The notes beneath the pieces were generated by a model, which worked only from the letters and a program-made list of their open reading frames with translations, was not told the DNA's origin and did not search any database. Positions 54,053-63,050 of a DNA stretch of 64,000 bases are shown here, piece after piece (positions within the stretch are counted from its first letter, which is position 1; each line of letters begins with the position of its first letter). A program made the position numbers and the translations under genes. This DNA comes from Longimonas halophila (lineage in GTDB: Bacteria > Bacteroidota > Rhodothermia > Rhodothermales > Salinibacteraceae), in contig NZ_PDEP01000002.1 of the NCBI RefSeq assembly GCF_002554705.1, positions 1 to 64,000 of the forward strand, given 5' to 3'.

Positions 54053-55399
54053 CTACGCGGCGGTGGCGCCAGCGGCAGAGAGATCGGCCCCGGTGGGATG
54101 CACCGACGGCTTGCACTTAGCTTCGAAGTCCTCGCGGAATCGCTTCACCGTGTTGCGCACGGGCCAGGCGGCGGCATCCGCAAAGGCGCAGATGGTGCGG
54201 CCCTCCATCTGATCGCACAGATCGAGGAGAAGGTCCAGGTCGCGCATGTTGCCCTCGCCCTCATCGATGCGCGTTACGATGCGCTCCAGCCAGCCGGTGC
54301 CTTCGCGGCAGGGCGTGCACTGGCCGCAGCTTTCGTGCTGGTAGAAGTGCGTCACGCGGCGCAGATACGACACCATGTCGGTGTCTTCGTCAAGGATAAG
54401 CATGCCGCCAGTTCCGAGCATCGATCCCGCTTCTTGCAGGCTCTCGGAGTCCATCGTCACCCCGTCGATGCCGTCGCCCCGCAGCGGCGGTACCGAGCAG
54501 CCGCCCGGCACAACGGCCTTGATGCCTTTGTCGTCGATGACGCCCTGTGCCACCTCGTCGATCAGGTCGGTAATGAGCATCCCGGTCGGGTATTCATACA
54601 CGCCCGGTCGGTTCACATGGCCGCTAATGCCGTACAGGATGGGACCTGGGTGCGCTTCGGCGCCGGTGTTGGCGAACCACTCGCCGCCGTTCTCAATGAT
54701 GAGAGGCGCATGCGCGAGCGTTTCCACATTGTTGATGGTTGTGGGACTGGCCCAGAGGCCCTTCTGGGCCGGAAACGGGGGCTTGTACCGCGGATAGCCG
54801 CGCTTGCCCTCCAGGCTTTCCATCAGGCTCGTTTCCTCGCCACAGATGTAGGCCCCGGCACCTTTGTGGAGAACGATATCCATGGAGAAGTCCGTCCCCA
54901 TAATATTGTCGCCCACATAGCCTTTGTCGTAGGCCTTTTGGAGCTGGGCTTCCATGTGGCGGATCCAGTCGGCGTATTCGCCTCGGATGTACACGTAGCA
55001 GGCGTCGAGCTGCATAGCGTACCCCGCAATCAGAATGCCCTCAAACATGAGGTGCGGGTTGTACTCCATGATCTGCCGATCTTTGAACGTGCCCGGCTCG
55101 CTCTCGTCGGCGTTGCAGGCCAGGTAGCGCGGGCGGTCGTCGGGGTCGGGCATAAAGCTCCACTTCAACCCGGTGGGGAAGCCCGCTCCGCCACGTCCAC
55201 GCAGGTTCGAGGCTTTCACCTCATTGGTGACCGACTCCGGCGTCCAGTCATCATTTTCGAGGACGTCACGCAGGCGGTTGTAACCGTTGGCCTCGTTTTC
55301 GTAGACCTCCAGCTTATGCAGATTACGAATGGGGGGCAGCAGAACGCGCTCGTAGTTGCGCCAGTCGCCCGCTTTGGTGGCTCCGTTGGTCAGTTCCAT
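54053..55399 (-). CDS. nuoF: NADH-quinone oxidoreductase subunit F
   Basis: A 448-residue flavoprotein that oxidises NADH and passes electrons through FMN to a 4Fe-4S cluster. Visible are the NADH-binding GRGGAGFPTGLKW, the FMN region GAGAYICGEETSLMESLEG, and the cluster motif ESCGQCTPCREGTGW with a later Cys in GRTICAFADAAAWP. All key residues are present. It is separated from nuoE by an unrelated two-helix protein gene. Confidence 0.96.
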   Translation of the reverse strand: MELTNGATKAGDWRNYERVLLPPIRNLHKLEVYENEANGYNRLRDVLENDDWTPESVTNEVKASNLRGRGGAGFPTGLKWSFMPDPDDRPRYLACNADESEPGTFKDRQIMEYNPHLMFEGILIAGYAMQLDACYVYIRGEYADWIRHMEAQLQKAYDKGYVGDNIMGTDFSMDIVLHKGAGAYICGEETSLMESLEGKRGYPRYKPPFPAQKGLWASPTTINNVETLAHAPLIIENGGEWFANTGAEAHPGPILYGISGHVNRPGVYEYPTGMLITDLIDEVAQGVIDDKGIKAVVPGGCSVPPLRGDGIDGVTMDSESLQEAGSMLGTGGMLILDEDTDMVSYLRRVTHFYQHESCGQCTPCREGTGWLERIVTRIDEGEGNMRDLDLLLDLCDQMEGRTICAFADAAAWPVRNTVKRFREDFEAKCKPSVHPTGADLSAAGATAA

Positions 55400-55540
55400 A
55401 AGGGATTCGGGGGTTCGGCGGCACGCAGCGAGGGGCTGCCAGCCAGATGAACGATAACAGATGCGAAAAGAGCAGGGGACGCTGCTTAACTAATGCAGAT
55501 GCTGTGCACGTGGTAGTGCGCAGCGCACGGAAGCAGTATG

Positions 55541-55924
55541 CTACTCGTCAGAAACCGCAGAGGCCGGACGCGTCCATGCGTGCAGCAGGTCGAGCGTGCG
55601 GGCGCGCCGGTTCCAGTGCATGAAGAAGTACACCGCCCCGGCACCGTGTAGGGCCGCAAAACTACAAGCGGCGGCCATTACGCCCAGTACGTGAAGCGAC
55701 GACAGTGAACGGGCCTCGGTCAGGTACTGGTGCATGAGCCCGGTGGGCAGCACTACAGCCAGCAGTGCCATCACGCTGCCCAGCCCGTAGAGCCACGTGC
55801 GCTGCTCATACCACGCGGTGCGAAGCTGCGCCACGGCACGGTGGCCCTGCCGCTGCACCATCGCCTGTTCGCGCCGAGATAACCTGTGCAACAGTGCATC
55901 AGGAAGCGAGCCGGGAGCATCCAT
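55541..55924 (-). CDS. Small two-helix membrane protein of unknown function
   Basis: A 127-residue protein with a charged N-terminal 40 residues, two hydrophobic helices (LYGLGSVMALLAVVLPTGLM and SSLHVLGVMAAACSFAALHG) and a short basic-then-acidic tail. No family is recognised. It lies between nuoE (60 bases upstream) and nuoF on the same strand, so it is probably expressed with complex I. It might help assembly or be a chance insertion; nothing in the sequence decides. Confidence 0.6.
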   Translation of the reverse strand: MDAPGSLPDALLHRLSRREQAMVQRQGHRAVAQLRTAWYEQRTWLYGLGSVMALLAVVLPTGLMHQYLTEARSLSSLHVLGVMAAACSFAALHGAGAVYFFMHWNRRARTLDLLHAWTRPASAVSDE

Positions 55925-55984
55925 TGCGGGCAGCAGGCTATTCAGGTAGGTGGCATACGAGCGAGCGGCTATTGACGACGTAGT

Positions 55985-56662
55985 TTACTTGACCGCTTCT
56001 GAGCGGGGCGGTGTTTGGTACGTTTCGGTGGCCTCTACGTCGGAGCGCCGATTGCCACCCATCTCGTCTTCGTCTTGCGGCAGCGTCACCGACACAAACG
56101 GCGGCATATTGCCGTCTTTCAGGTCATCGAGCAGCGCATCCACTTTGTCTTTGGTCAGGTTGTGCACGTACGGGCCGTTGGTCACCTGCATCATGGGCGC
56201 CGAGCCGCAGCAGCCCAGGCACTCCACCTCTTCGACAGTGAACAGGCCGTCGTCGGTTGTCTCCCCTTTGTGGATGCCAAGCTTTTCTTCCAGGTAGTGC
56301 AGGATGTCGTATCCGCCCATCATCTGGCAGGAGAAGCACGTGCACACGTCGAGCACAAATTTCCCCTTCTCCTCTTTGTAGTACTGCGTGTAGAAGGTGG
56401 CCACGCCGTACGCCCGGGCGTAATCCATGTCGAGCGTGTCGGCACACAGCCTAATGGCTTCGGGCGGCAGGTAGTCGTACTTTTCTTGCGCCATCCAGAG
56501 CAGATCCATGATGGCCGACTTTGGGTCGGGATACTTGGCTTTGCGCTCCTCGATGCGCTCCTGCTCCTCATCGGTCCAGACCAGCTCCTCATCGGGAATC
56601 TGCTGCTCAGGCTGCTGCTCAGGCAGCTTTACGATGGGGCGCTCGATGTCAAAGTGGGACAT
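55985..56662 (-). CDS. nuoE: NADH-quinone oxidoreductase subunit E
   Basis: A 225-residue thioredoxin-fold 2Fe-2S subunit (24 kDa). The cluster ligands are VCTCFSCQMMGG (C-x4-C) and ECLGCCGSAPMM (C-x3-C). The N-terminal helical region DLLWMAQEKYDYLPPEAIRL is typical. A 40-residue N-terminal extension and an acidic C-terminal tail exceed the ~160-residue norm. The ATG at 56662 is preferred over an upstream GTG frame extension. It follows nuoD with 81 bases between. Confidence 0.95.
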   Translation of the reverse strand: MSHFDIERPIVKLPEQQPEQQIPDEELVWTDEEQERIEERKAKYPDPKSAIMDLLWMAQEKYDYLPPEAIRLCADTLDMDYARAYGVATFYTQYYKEEKGKFVLDVCTCFSCQMMGGYDILHYLEEKLGIHKGETTDDGLFTVEEVECLGCCGSAPMMQVTNGPYVHNLTKDKVDALLDDLKDGNMPPFVSVTLPQDEDEMGGNRRSDVEATETYQTPPRSEAVK

Positions 56663-56743
56663 GTTCGGTGTATGAGTGTGTGGAGTGGATGGACGTATGG
56701 ACGTGCGCACGTTCGCACGCCCATCCTTTGCATGCTTCCAGCC

Positions 56744-58126
56744 TTACTTGTCGGCTTCGCCCATCACCGGATCAATCGACCCGATAATGACGACGGTGTC
56801 GGCCACGAGCGAGCCTTCCATGATGTATTCCATGCCCTGCAGGTTCGTAAACGACGGCGCGTTCACACGCATGCGGGCCGGGCGTCCGGTACCGTCGGAG
56901 GTCAGGTAGAAGCCGAGTTCGCCCTTGGGGCTTTCGATGGCATGGTAGGCGTGCGCTCCTTTCGGGGCCACGGTGCCTACGTCGGTGTACATGAAGTCAT
57001 GAATCATGCCTTCCATGCTGTAATAGACCTCCTCTTTCGAGGGGTACGCCTGCTTGGCATCGTCGGAGCGGATCGGGCCTTCGGGAATGCGCTCCAGACA
57101 CTGCTCGATGATGCGCACGCTCTCGCGCATCTCCTCCATACGCAAGAAGTAGCGCGCCAGGCAGTCGCCCTCTTCGCGGGTCGGCACGTTGAAGTCGACC
57201 TCGTCATACTTCAGGTAGGGCTCAAAGCGGCGCAGGTCGTAGTCGACGCCAGAGCCTCGCAGGTTCGGGCCTGTCATGCCCAGTTCGAGCGCTTCCTCAC
57301 GAGTGATGCGCCCCACGTCTTTGTTGCGATCGACCCAGATGCGGTTGCGGTTCAGGAAGTCTTCCCAGCGTCCCAGTTCGGTGCGGAAGCTTTCGGTGAA
57401 GGCGCGGATGCGACGGAAGGCCTCGGCCGAGAGGTCGCTGGCTACGCCGCCAATGCGGCTGTGACTTACAGTGAAGCGCGCTCCAGCTACTTCGTCAAAG
57501 ATGGAGTAGATGTCCTCACGCTGCTGGAACGTCCACAGAAAGCCCGATACCGCCCCGGCATCCATAAGCCCCACGCCCAGCCATAGGCAGTGCGAGGAGA
57601 TGCGCGCTAACTCGCACATGATCATGCGAATCCACTGGGCGCGCTCGGGTACGTCGATGCTGGCGAGCTTCTCTACCGCCAGGCACCACGCCACGTTGTT
57701 GGAGTAGGGCGAGAGGTAGTCCATGCGGTCGGTGTACGGCATGAACTCCTGGTACGTCTTGTGCTCCGCGAGCTTCTCGATGCCGCGGTGCAGGTAGCCA
57801 ATGTCGAGCACGGCCTTCTCGATGGTTTCGCCATCGAGCTTCACCACACAGCGCAGTACGCCGTGCGTAGCCGGATGCTGTGGCCCAATGTTGAGCGTCA
57901 TCTGGTGGTCGAGCGGGTCCTCCGCTTCGAGCGGCGCGCCATCGCCCGAGGGCTGCGTCGTCAGGGCTTCAGGCGATCCGTCGCCTGCGGCTTCGGCAGC
58001 CGCACGCTTCTCTTCGATCCAGGCGTGCTTGCTCTCCAGCCGCTCGTAGATCTTCTCGTTGTGCTTCGGCCAGAACCGAAACTTGTCGCCTAAGTCGAGT
58101 CCAGGAAAAGACGGAGCTTCAGCCAT
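56744..58126 (-). CDS. nuoD: NADH-quinone oxidoreductase subunit D
   Basis: A 460-residue subunit forming the quinone-binding cavity with NuoB. The core starts at DHQMTLNIGPQHPATHGVL (near residue 72) and contains GYLHRGIEKLAEHKTY, PYTDRMDYLSPYSNN, MTGPNLRGSGVDYDLR and the C-terminal LVADTVVIIGSIDPVMGEADK. About 70 residues precede the normal start: a Trp/Lys-containing segment (KFRFWPKHNEKIYERLESK) and an Ala/Glu linker, which is unusual. It starts 50 bases after nuoC. Confidence 0.95.
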   Translation of the reverse strand: MAEAPSFPGLDLGDKFRFWPKHNEKIYERLESKHAWIEEKRAAAEAAGDGSPEALTTQPSGDGAPLEAEDPLDHQMTLNIGPQHPATHGVLRCVVKLDGETIEKAVLDIGYLHRGIEKLAEHKTYQEFMPYTDRMDYLSPYSNNVAWCLAVEKLASIDVPERAQWIRMIMCELARISSHCLWLGVGLMDAGAVSGFLWTFQQREDIYSIFDEVAGARFTVSHSRIGGVASDLSAEAFRRIRAFTESFRTELGRWEDFLNRNRIWVDRNKDVGRITREEALELGMTGPNLRGSGVDYDLRRFEPYLKYDEVDFNVPTREEGDCLARYFLRMEEMRESVRIIEQCLERIPEGPIRSDDAKQAYPSKEEVYYSMEGMIHDFMYTDVGTVAPKGAHAYHAIESPKGELGFYLTSDGTGRPARMRVNAPSFTNLQGMEYIMEGSLVADTVVIIGSIDPVMGEADK

Positions 58127-58176
58127 AACAGCGGGGCAAGAAGGAAGTAGGGGGAGGCAAAGGGCGCAGCAGGGTG

Positions 58177-58869
58177 CTACTCGTCTTCGATCTCAGGTTC
58201 GTTGTAGCTTTTAGCCGGCTTGGAGCCATGCGCTGCAGCAAACGGATCCATCGTAAGCTCGCCGTCGGGCGCCTGGGGCGGCAGCGGCAGTGAGCCGGGC
58301 ACGCCAAGCTGCGGAAATTCTTTGCGCAACGGATAGTACTCGAAGTCCTCGGGCATGTACATGCGCCGCAGGTCGGGGTGGCCGTCGAAGATGAGCCCGA
58401 GCATGTCGTAGGCTTCGCGCTCGTTCCAGTTGGCCGAGCGATAGACCGAGGTGACGGTGGGCACGTGCAGGTTGTCTTCGTCGACACGCACCTTCAGGCG
58501 GAGGCGCTGCTTTGCCTCCATATTAACCACGTTGTAGAACACCTCAAAGCGCCCCTCCTGCGTAAACCGGTCGATGCCGCCCAGGTCTGCCAGGTAATTA
58601 AAGCCCTGCTCTTCCTTGAGGAAGCGACACACATCGGCAATGCGATCCTTGGACACGTACACCGTGTCTTCGTTGGCATACGTCTCAACCGGACCGATGA
58701 CCTCGTCGCCAAAGGATTCGGTCATTGCGTTAATGACCGCCGGGTTGTGCGTGGTGGCCTTGGCGTGTGGGTTGTCCTCACTTCCCGAAATGGCCGTATC
58801 GGCCGGGGTGTAGTGGAACTTGAGGGCCTCCGACTTGGAAGGCGCGTTCGAGGATTCGTCAGCGGGCAT
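58177..58869 (-). CDS. nuoC: NADH-quinone oxidoreductase subunit C
   Basis: A 230-residue 30-kDa subunit. The signature SANWNEREAYDMLGLIFDGHPDLRRMYMPEDFEYYPLRKEFP is present in order (residues about 148-188). The N-terminal 40 residues are polar and variable. It sits between nuoB (73 bases upstream) and nuoD and is not fused to nuoD, unlike in E. coli. Confidence 0.95.
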   Translation of the reverse strand: MPADESSNAPSKSEALKFHYTPADTAISGSEDNPHAKATTHNPAVINAMTESFGDEVIGPVETYANEDTVYVSKDRIADVCRFLKEEQGFNYLADLGGIDRFTQEGRFEVFYNVVNMEAKQRLRLKVRVDEDNLHVPTVTSVYRSANWNEREAYDMLGLIFDGHPDLRRMYMPEDFEYYPLRKEFPQLGVPGSLPLPPQAPDGELTMDPFAAAHGSKPAKSYNEPEIEDE

Positions 58870-58942
58870 GGGGCACAGCAGCGAGACAAGGAAACAGAGC
58901 AGCAGGCAGACGCCGTATGCGGCAAGCTATTCGTTCAGCAAG

Positions 58943-59542
58943 CTATGCAGCAACAGGCGTCACCGGCGCTGAAGGCGTATTGGGTTTTTCGAGCTGTCCG
59001 GGATACTGGACTGTGTTTTCCGGAATCAGGGGCGCGTTTTTGTACGGGTCGCCGTGCGTATAGTCTTGCGTGATGGAGTACTCGTTGCGCACCTTCTCTT
59101 GGATGTCCATGAGCGCATGCAGCACCGCCTCTGGACGCGGTGGGCAGCCGGGGATGTACACGTCGACCGGCAGGAAATTGTCGCAGCCCTGCACCACGCC
59201 GTAGCAGCGATGCATGCCACCCGTGGAGGCGCAGGCGCCCATCGCAATGCACCACTTGGGGTCGGCCATCTGATCCCATACGCGGCGCACAGCATGGCTC
59301 ATTTTGTAGGAGACCCAGCCCGCCACGATCATAAGATCGGCTTGGCGAGGCGAGAAGCGCATGGCTTCGCTCCCAAAGCGCGCCGAGTCGTACTTCGGTC
59401 CTGCAAAGGCCATCATTTCGATGGCGCAGCAAGCCAGCCCCATGGGCATGGGCATCAGTGAGTTGGAGCGGGCCCAGTTCACGACCGCATCCACGCGCGT
59501 CGTGAAGAAGTTTTCACCGCCAAACGGGGAGGAACCAGCCAT
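58943..59542 (-). CDS. nuoB: NADH-quinone oxidoreductase subunit B
   Basis: A 199-residue subunit carrying the terminal N2 4Fe-4S cluster that reduces quinone. Ligands are the tandem CC in [13 protein letters not shown], the Cys in [19 protein letters not shown] and the Cys in [10 protein letters not shown]. The C-terminal 30 residues (after DPYKNAPLI) are variable. It lies 293 bases downstream of nuoA, an unusually wide gap for this operon. Confidence 0.96.
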   Translation of the reverse strand: MAGSSPFGGENFFTTRVDAVVNWARSNSLMPMPMGLACCAIEMMAFAGPKYDSARFGSEAMRFSPRQADLMIVAGWVSYKMSHAVRRVWDQMADPKWCIAMGACASTGGMHRCYGVVQGCDNFLPVDVYIPGCPPRPEAVLHALMDIQEKVRNEYSITQDYTHGDPYKNAPLIPENTVQYPGQLEKPNTPSAPVTPVAA

Positions 59543-59835
59543 GACAAACGTTGAAATCTGTGGAGAAACAGGCGGACTGCAGAACGCACGCCCTAATCGA
59601 TTTTCGTATCGGTTCTAATGGTAGAGGCGCGCGCCCTGTTTCAGTACACGACCGCGCATCCCTTAAATTATTGCAAGGCGGGCACAATCCAACCCTTCTT
59701 TTTAACGCGCACTCGCTTCATGCACCTATCCACACATGTTTAGGGTATTAGCACCCTGCTGGAAGTCACGTGCGCTGCCCCTGCGAAGCGCCCCCGAACC
59801 TGCCTATTGGAGATGCCAGGGCCAGATTGAGCCAC
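59543..59835. other. Wide gap between nuoA and nuoB
   Basis: About 293 bases without a supported gene. Part of it is AT-rich (around 59660-59750). A separate promoter for nuoB-G is possible; no clear boxes were found. Confidence 0.4.
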
Positions 59836-60213
59836 TCAGTCGAACTCCAGTCCGCCTTTCTTGATGTCGTAGACCAGACCCAGCGTGAGAATGCCCACGA
59901 ACAGCCCGACTACCGTCATGACGCCGACGGTAGCCACGAGGCCGGCATCAATGAAGTCGTGGAAACTCACGGCCCACGGATACATGAACACGACCTCCAC
60001 ATCAAACACGATGAAGATCATGGCTACCAGGTAAAACTTAACTGAGTAACGCTCGCGTGCCGACCCAATCGGATCCATTCCGCTTTCGTATGGCGTACGC
60101 TTGATCTTGTTGGGCCGCTTGGGTCCAATCCACGACGCTGCTGCCAGCAGCGTAAGGGCAAGCCCCAGCGCAATGGCGATAATGACAAACAGCGGGATGA
60201 AGTCAGCAAACAT
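59836..60213 (-). CDS. nuoA: NADH-quinone oxidoreductase subunit A
   Basis: A 125-residue three-helix membrane subunit. It has the conserved loop TPYESGMDPIGSARERYSVKFYLVAMIFIVFDVEVVF, central to coupling in complex I, with helices at residues about 5-27, 63-82 and 90-112. It is first in the cluster A-B-C-D-E-F-G; nuoH to nuoN are not in the window. Confidence 0.95.
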   Translation of the reverse strand: MFADFIPLFVIIAIALGLALTLLAAASWIGPKRPNKIKRTPYESGMDPIGSARERYSVKFYLVAMIFIVFDVEVVFMYPWAVSFHDFIDAGLVATVGVMTVVGLFVGILTLGLVYDIKKGGLEFD

Positions 60214-60485
60214 GGGCAGGCGGGTCGGTAGTGGCAGTATGCCAGACGGGTCTGTAGCATATCCAGCCTACCAAGACCACACGCCGGATGCAACGCACGG
60301 CTGCCCTTCCATTCCGAAAAGCCGGTAAAGAAGAAGGGCTGCCGTATTCCTTCCGTACAGATAGCAGCAGCGAAGGCATTTGCTCACGTTCTTGCACTGA
60401 TGGGATACGGTTGTTCTTGGGCACATGCAGGTAATCGCGCCGTAACAATGGTATGTTCTGGTTTTGCTCTTTCGGCTCCTGCTTC

Positions 60486-61547
60486 ATGACAACGACAACA
60501 CAGCTCCACATCGGCAACGCAGCACAGATGGAGGCGATCGACGATGCTTCCGTCGACCTGATCGTAACGTCACCGCCGTATCCCATGATTGAGATGTGGG
60601 ACGACCTGTTTGCGGATTGGGTGCCCGAAAGCGAGCAGGCGCTGACGGGTGGTGACCCGGATGCCGCTTTCGACGTCATGCATCAGGCTCTTGACGCTGT
60701 ATGGGCAGAGTGCGCACGCGTCTTGCGCACAGGCGGCATCTGCTGCATCAACATGGGGGATGCGACACGCACCATCGGCGGCACCTTTCAGTTGTATCCA
60801 AACCATGCCCGTACGGTTCAGGATATGACAGCGCACGGGCTGCACCAGTTGCCTGGTATTCTGTGGCGCAAGTCGACCAACAAGCCCAATAAGTTTATGG
60901 GATCTGGCATGATCCCGCCCAATGCGTACGTGACGCTTGAGCACGAACACATCCTGATCTTCCGCAAGCAAGACAAGCGCACCGTAAAGCCGAACCGGCG
61001 CGCAGACCGCTACGAAAGTGCCTACTTTTGGGAGGAGCGTAACCGCTGGTTTTCGGATTTGTGGACGGATCTGCGCGGCACTACGCAGTCGCTTGCAACC
61101 AGCCATGGCGATCTACGCAGTCGCTCTGCGGCCTTCCCGCTGGCCCTTCCGCTTCGCCTCATCAATATGTACTCCATTGCGGGCGACACCGTACTCGATC
61201 CGTTTTGGGGCACCGGTACCACCTCCCTGGCTGCCGCTATGCTCCGCCGCCACTCAGTCGGGTACGAACTGGAGCCGGGGTTCGCCGCCGTATTTGAGGA
61301 CACGGTACACACGCTCCCTGAGCGATCTCATCGCTACAACACGGCCCGCATCGAGCGGCATCGTCGCTTTTTGCGTGAGCGCGACACTCCATGCAAGCAT
61401 ACGAATACGTTCTACGACTTTGGGGTCATCACCAAGCAGGAAACCGAACTGGTCTTCCACGATGTGGACGACGTGACCCGCACGGCCCCCAATCAGTACG
61501 ATTTTGCGTATCAGCCCCATGGGGTGCAGACGGAAGCCTTTGCGTAG
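60486..61547 (+). CDS. Site-specific DNA methyltransferase, beta class (likely N4-cytosine)
   Basis: A 353-residue amino-methyltransferase. Motif IV, DLIVTSPPYPMIEMWDD, lies near residue 30 and the SAM-binding motif I, TVLDPFWGTGTTSLAAAML, near residue 240; this circular order defines the beta class. SPPY rather than DPPY favours N4-cytosine over N6-adenine. The ATG at 60486 is chosen for fit. No restriction enzyme gene is adjacent, so it is an orphan methylase or part of a scattered system. A 60-residue C-terminal extension beyond motif I region is unassigned. Confidence 0.87.
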   Translation: MTTTTQLHIGNAAQMEAIDDASVDLIVTSPPYPMIEMWDDLFADWVPESEQALTGGDPDAAFDVMHQALDAVWAECARVLRTGGICCINMGDATRTIGGTFQLYPNHARTVQDMTAHGLHQLPGILWRKSTNKPNKFMGSGMIPPNAYVTLEHEHILIFRKQDKRTVKPNRRADRYESAYFWEERNRWFSDLWTDLRGTTQSLATSHGDLRSRSAAFPLALPLRLINMYSIAGDTVLDPFWGTGTTSLAAAMLRRHSVGYELEPGFAAVFEDTVHTLPERSHRYNTARIERHRRFLRERDTPCKHTNTFYDFGVITKQETELVFHDVDDVTRTAPNQYDFAYQPHGVQTEAFA

Positions 61548-61608
61548 GGACACTGATGCACTTGGGGACTACTGATGGATCCAGGCTTCGCTATTCTTGC
61601 GCGTGAAC

Positions 61609-61651
61609 GGGGCAGAGCCCCTAAACGAATGCGTCACAAGGCAGAGCCTTG
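61609..61651. repeat. Pair of GGCAGAGCC palindromes
   Basis: GGGG-CAGAG-CCCC (61609-61621) and CAAGG-CAGAG-CCTTG (61637-61651) share the loop CAGAG with different perfect stems. The shared loop with covarying stems suggests related REP-like units. Confidence 0.6.
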
Positions 61652-61794
61652 CGACGAGAGAGGCGGTAGCCCGTATCATTGGTCACTTCCATAGCCGGAT
61701 AACTTGTGCCGAACGCTATAGGCATCGCTTGCATCTCCGGGGACGATGCAAACGAATAGATCCGACGCTGCTGGTCAAACGCAGGAGAAACGTC

Positions 61795-61815
61795 ATCCTG
61801 AACTTGATTCAGGAT
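61795..61815. repeat. Palindromic repeat ATCCTGAA-CTTGA-TTCAGGAT
   Basis: Perfect 8-base arms around CTTGA. The same type of sequence (GTCATCCTGAA...TTCAGGATCT) is a familiar dispersed palindrome in many bacterial genomes and often yields spurious peptides when translated. One copy is present here. Confidence 0.7.
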
Positions 61816-62034
61816 CTACCCACGGGGCATGCAGACGTGTGCATTTTGTCCCCGACTGGCGCAGGAAGTGGCCGGTCTCCGTCCACTTTGAATGCACCGC
61901 CAGATCATATTTATCTACCTCCCCTGACCGTTACAATCGTCTGATACGTGGGCATACGAGGAACTCCTTGTTGCAACGCACGCTATGGACACTCGGCATC
62001 ACGCGCTGTTTTTCTCTTGACCGCTCCCGACTTT

Positions 62035-62991
62035 ATGCAAACCCTTTCCTTCCGCAACGACGATGAGATGCCGATTCTTGGACTGGGCACCTGGAAGTCG
62101 GCCCCGGGCGAGGTGTACGATGCGGTGAAGGTGGCACTGCAGGCCGGGTATCGCCACATCGACTGTGCGCTCATCTACGGCAACGAAGCCGAAGTGGGGC
62201 GTGCGCTCACCGAGTCGTTCGAACACGGCGTGGTCGATCGCGACGATGTCTGGGTGACGTCCAAGCTCTGGAATGATGCCCACGCGCCTGAAGACGTGCG
62301 TCCGGCACTAAAAGAGACGCTGAGCGACCTCCAACTCGACACCATCGACCTGTACCTGATGCACTGGCCCGTGGCGCTGAAGCCCGGCGTGGGCATGCCA
62401 CAGTCACCCGACCAGCTTATCAGCCTGGAGGAGCAGCCGCTTGCTGAAACCTGGGCGGCTATGGAAGACCTTGTGGATGACGGGCTGGCGCGCCACATCG
62501 GCGTGTCTAACTTCAGCGTCCCCAAGCTGCAGTCGCTGCTGGAGGATGCAGAGCGCTATACTCCCGAAATGAATCAGATTGAGCTGCATCCGTATCTGCA
62601 GCAATCTGATATGCTCGACTTCGCACAAGCGCACGGCGTCCACCTGACCGCCTACTCGCCACTCGGGTCCTCGGATCGCCCCGACAATATGAAGGCCGAT
62701 GACGAGCCGGTGCTGATCGATGATGAGACGATTGCCTCCATTGCCAGCAAGCACGACGCCACGCCCGCACAGGTGCTCATCAGTTGGGCCATCCATCGGG
62801 GCACAGCGGTGATCCCCAAGTCGGTGAACGAGGGCCGCATCAAGGAGAACCTGGCCGCGGCTGATGTTGACTTGACCGACGCCGACATGCAGGTGATCGC
62901 CAAGCTCGATCGCGAACGCCGCTACGTGGATGGCGGTGCCTGGACGATAGGCGACAGCCCGTACACGATGGCGAATCTGTGGGATGCGTAG
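62035..62991 (+). CDS. Aldo/keto reductase
   Basis: A 318-residue NADPH-dependent reductase of the AKR superfamily. The catalytic tetrad is present: Asp and Tyr in YRHIDCALIYGNEAEVG, Lys in DVWVTSKLWN and His in DLYLMHWPVA. The cofactor-binding end AVIPKSVNEGRIKENL is also clear. The ATG at 62035 begins the barrel (MQTLSFRNDDEMPILGLGTW). Substrate is a carbonyl compound that cannot be specified. It is on the plus strand, 487 bases after the methyltransferase. Confidence 0.93.
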   Translation: MQTLSFRNDDEMPILGLGTWKSAPGEVYDAVKVALQAGYRHIDCALIYGNEAEVGRALTESFEHGVVDRDDVWVTSKLWNDAHAPEDVRPALKETLSDLQLDTIDLYLMHWPVALKPGVGMPQSPDQLISLEEQPLAETWAAMEDLVDDGLARHIGVSNFSVPKLQSLLEDAERYTPEMNQIELHPYLQQSDMLDFAQAHGVHLTAYSPLGSSDRPDNMKADDEPVLIDDETIASIASKHDATPAQVLISWAIHRGTAVIPKSVNEGRIKENLAAADVDLTDADMQVIAKLDRERRYVDGGAWTIGDSPYTMANLWDA

Positions 62992-63050
62992 GTTCGCTGT
63001 GGGCGATGAGCGCATCGCTGTGTACAGAGCGGTGCGCTGCGCCTCCCCCC

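Larger units (their letters stand above)
61548..62034. other. Intergenic region with three small palindromes
   Basis: About 487 bases between the DNA methyltransferase and aldo/keto reductase. No gene is supported. Three REP-like palindromes, at 61609-61621, 61637-61651 and 61795-61815, are listed separately. Confidence 0.6.

Noticed and set aside
61597-61944. Possible 115-residue protein after the DNA methyltransferase
   Set aside because: It reads through palindromic repeats; the peptide VILNLIQDL is a familiar artefact of translating the ATCCTGAA...TTCAGGAT repeat.
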